This document shows positions 31,738-31,799 of a DNA stretch of 31,799 nt, in pieces. Below the pieces are notes generated by a model. It did not search any database and was not told the DNA's origin. It worked only from the letters and a program-made list of their open reading frames with translations. This stretch comes from JASHVB01 sp035535035 (GTDB taxonomy: Bacteria; Pseudomonadota; Alphaproteobacteria; Acetobacterales; Acetobacteraceae): NCBI GenBank assembly GCA_035535035.1, contig DATLQW010000201.1, positions 1 to 31,799 of the forward strand, given 5' to 3'. The position numbers and the translations under genes are program-made. Within the stretch, counting starts at the first letter, position 1. Each line of letters opens with the position of its first letter.

Positions 31738-31799
31738 CTCCCCTGGTAGGAGGGGGTTGGGGGGAGGGGTGCGCACAACCGATGCCAGTGGTTGTGCGC
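31738..31799. repeat. GC-rich palindromic repeat (copy 5) with adjacent perfect hairpin
   Basis: After hpnA the family's CTCCCC/AGGGGGTTGGGGGGAGGGG element runs to about 31770. It is followed by a perfect inverted repeat: GCGCACAACC (31771-31780) with GGTTGTGCGC (31790-31799), nine-base loop. The latter may close the hpnA transcript. The window ends here, so the second arm of the repeat may lie beyond. Confidence 0.65.

Overview
The window is GC-rich DNA from an alphaproteobacterium, most likely Rhodospirillales and probably Acetobacteraceae. This is inferred from gene content and order: an A1-type aa3 oxidase operon with DUF983 and SURF1 genes, a hopanoid-associated epimerase (HpnA), a PmtA-like methyltransferase, and a compact hydrogenase-4-like cluster led by an XRE regulator. 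No rRNA, tRNA or CRISPR array was found.

Layout. 1-253 (minus): 5' end of an IS1380-type transposase cut by the window edge. 668-8335 (minus): seven-gene operon XRE-hyfB-hyfC-hyfE-hyfF-hyfG-hyfI. Its large subunit has serines where [NiFe]-hydrogenases have the first pair of Ni-binding cysteines, so it looks like an energy-converting-hydrogenase-related (Ehr-like) membrane complex and not a hydrogenase. 8812-9520 (minus): two tandem tatA genes. 9940-10149: cold-shock protein. 10304-10981: SAM methyltransferase. 11147-16877 (plus): ctaC-ctaD-ctaB-coxF-like-ctaE-DUF983-SURF1, followed with a 4-base overlap by an M32 carboxypeptidase. ctaG/cox11 is absent. 18555-18850 (minus): 3' remnant of a group II intron. 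19298-23747 (minus): sulfotransferase, cysD, cysN/C fusion and a uracil-DNA glycosylase. 24025-24321 (minus): orphan HigA-type antitoxin. 24364-26849 (plus): glycosyltransferase and UDP-galactopyranose mutase. 26910-28061: PrpF-family isomerase. 28084-28876: small unknown genes, the later ones in less GC-rich DNA. 29097-30440: wrecked insertion sequences (IS66 and IS4-like). 30723-31712: hpnA.

How the parts fit. Sulfate adenylylation (CysD/CysN), APS phosphorylation (CysC) and a PAPS-dependent sulfotransferase lie together, next to a glycosyltransferase and the enzyme that makes UDP-galactofuranose. This suggests (inference) a sulfated and/or galactofuranose-containing surface glycan. The cta operon makes the three core oxidase subunits, the haem O synthase and assembly factors. 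The hyf-like operon supplies quinone-oxidoreductase-type membrane and peripheral subunits, with no ferredoxin-type subunit or formate dehydrogenase in view.

A family of GC-rich palindromic intergenic repeats (C5-6/T/C5-6 arms pairing with G-rich arms) recurs at about 1217, 5979, 16085, 22680 and 31738, even between genes of one operon. The most unusual items are the ligand-less hydrogenase-like complex with its dedicated regulator, the 12-base repeat array at 24408-24463 between a lone antitoxin and a glycosyltransferase, and an unrecognised small gene with a very strong ribosome binding site at 28510.
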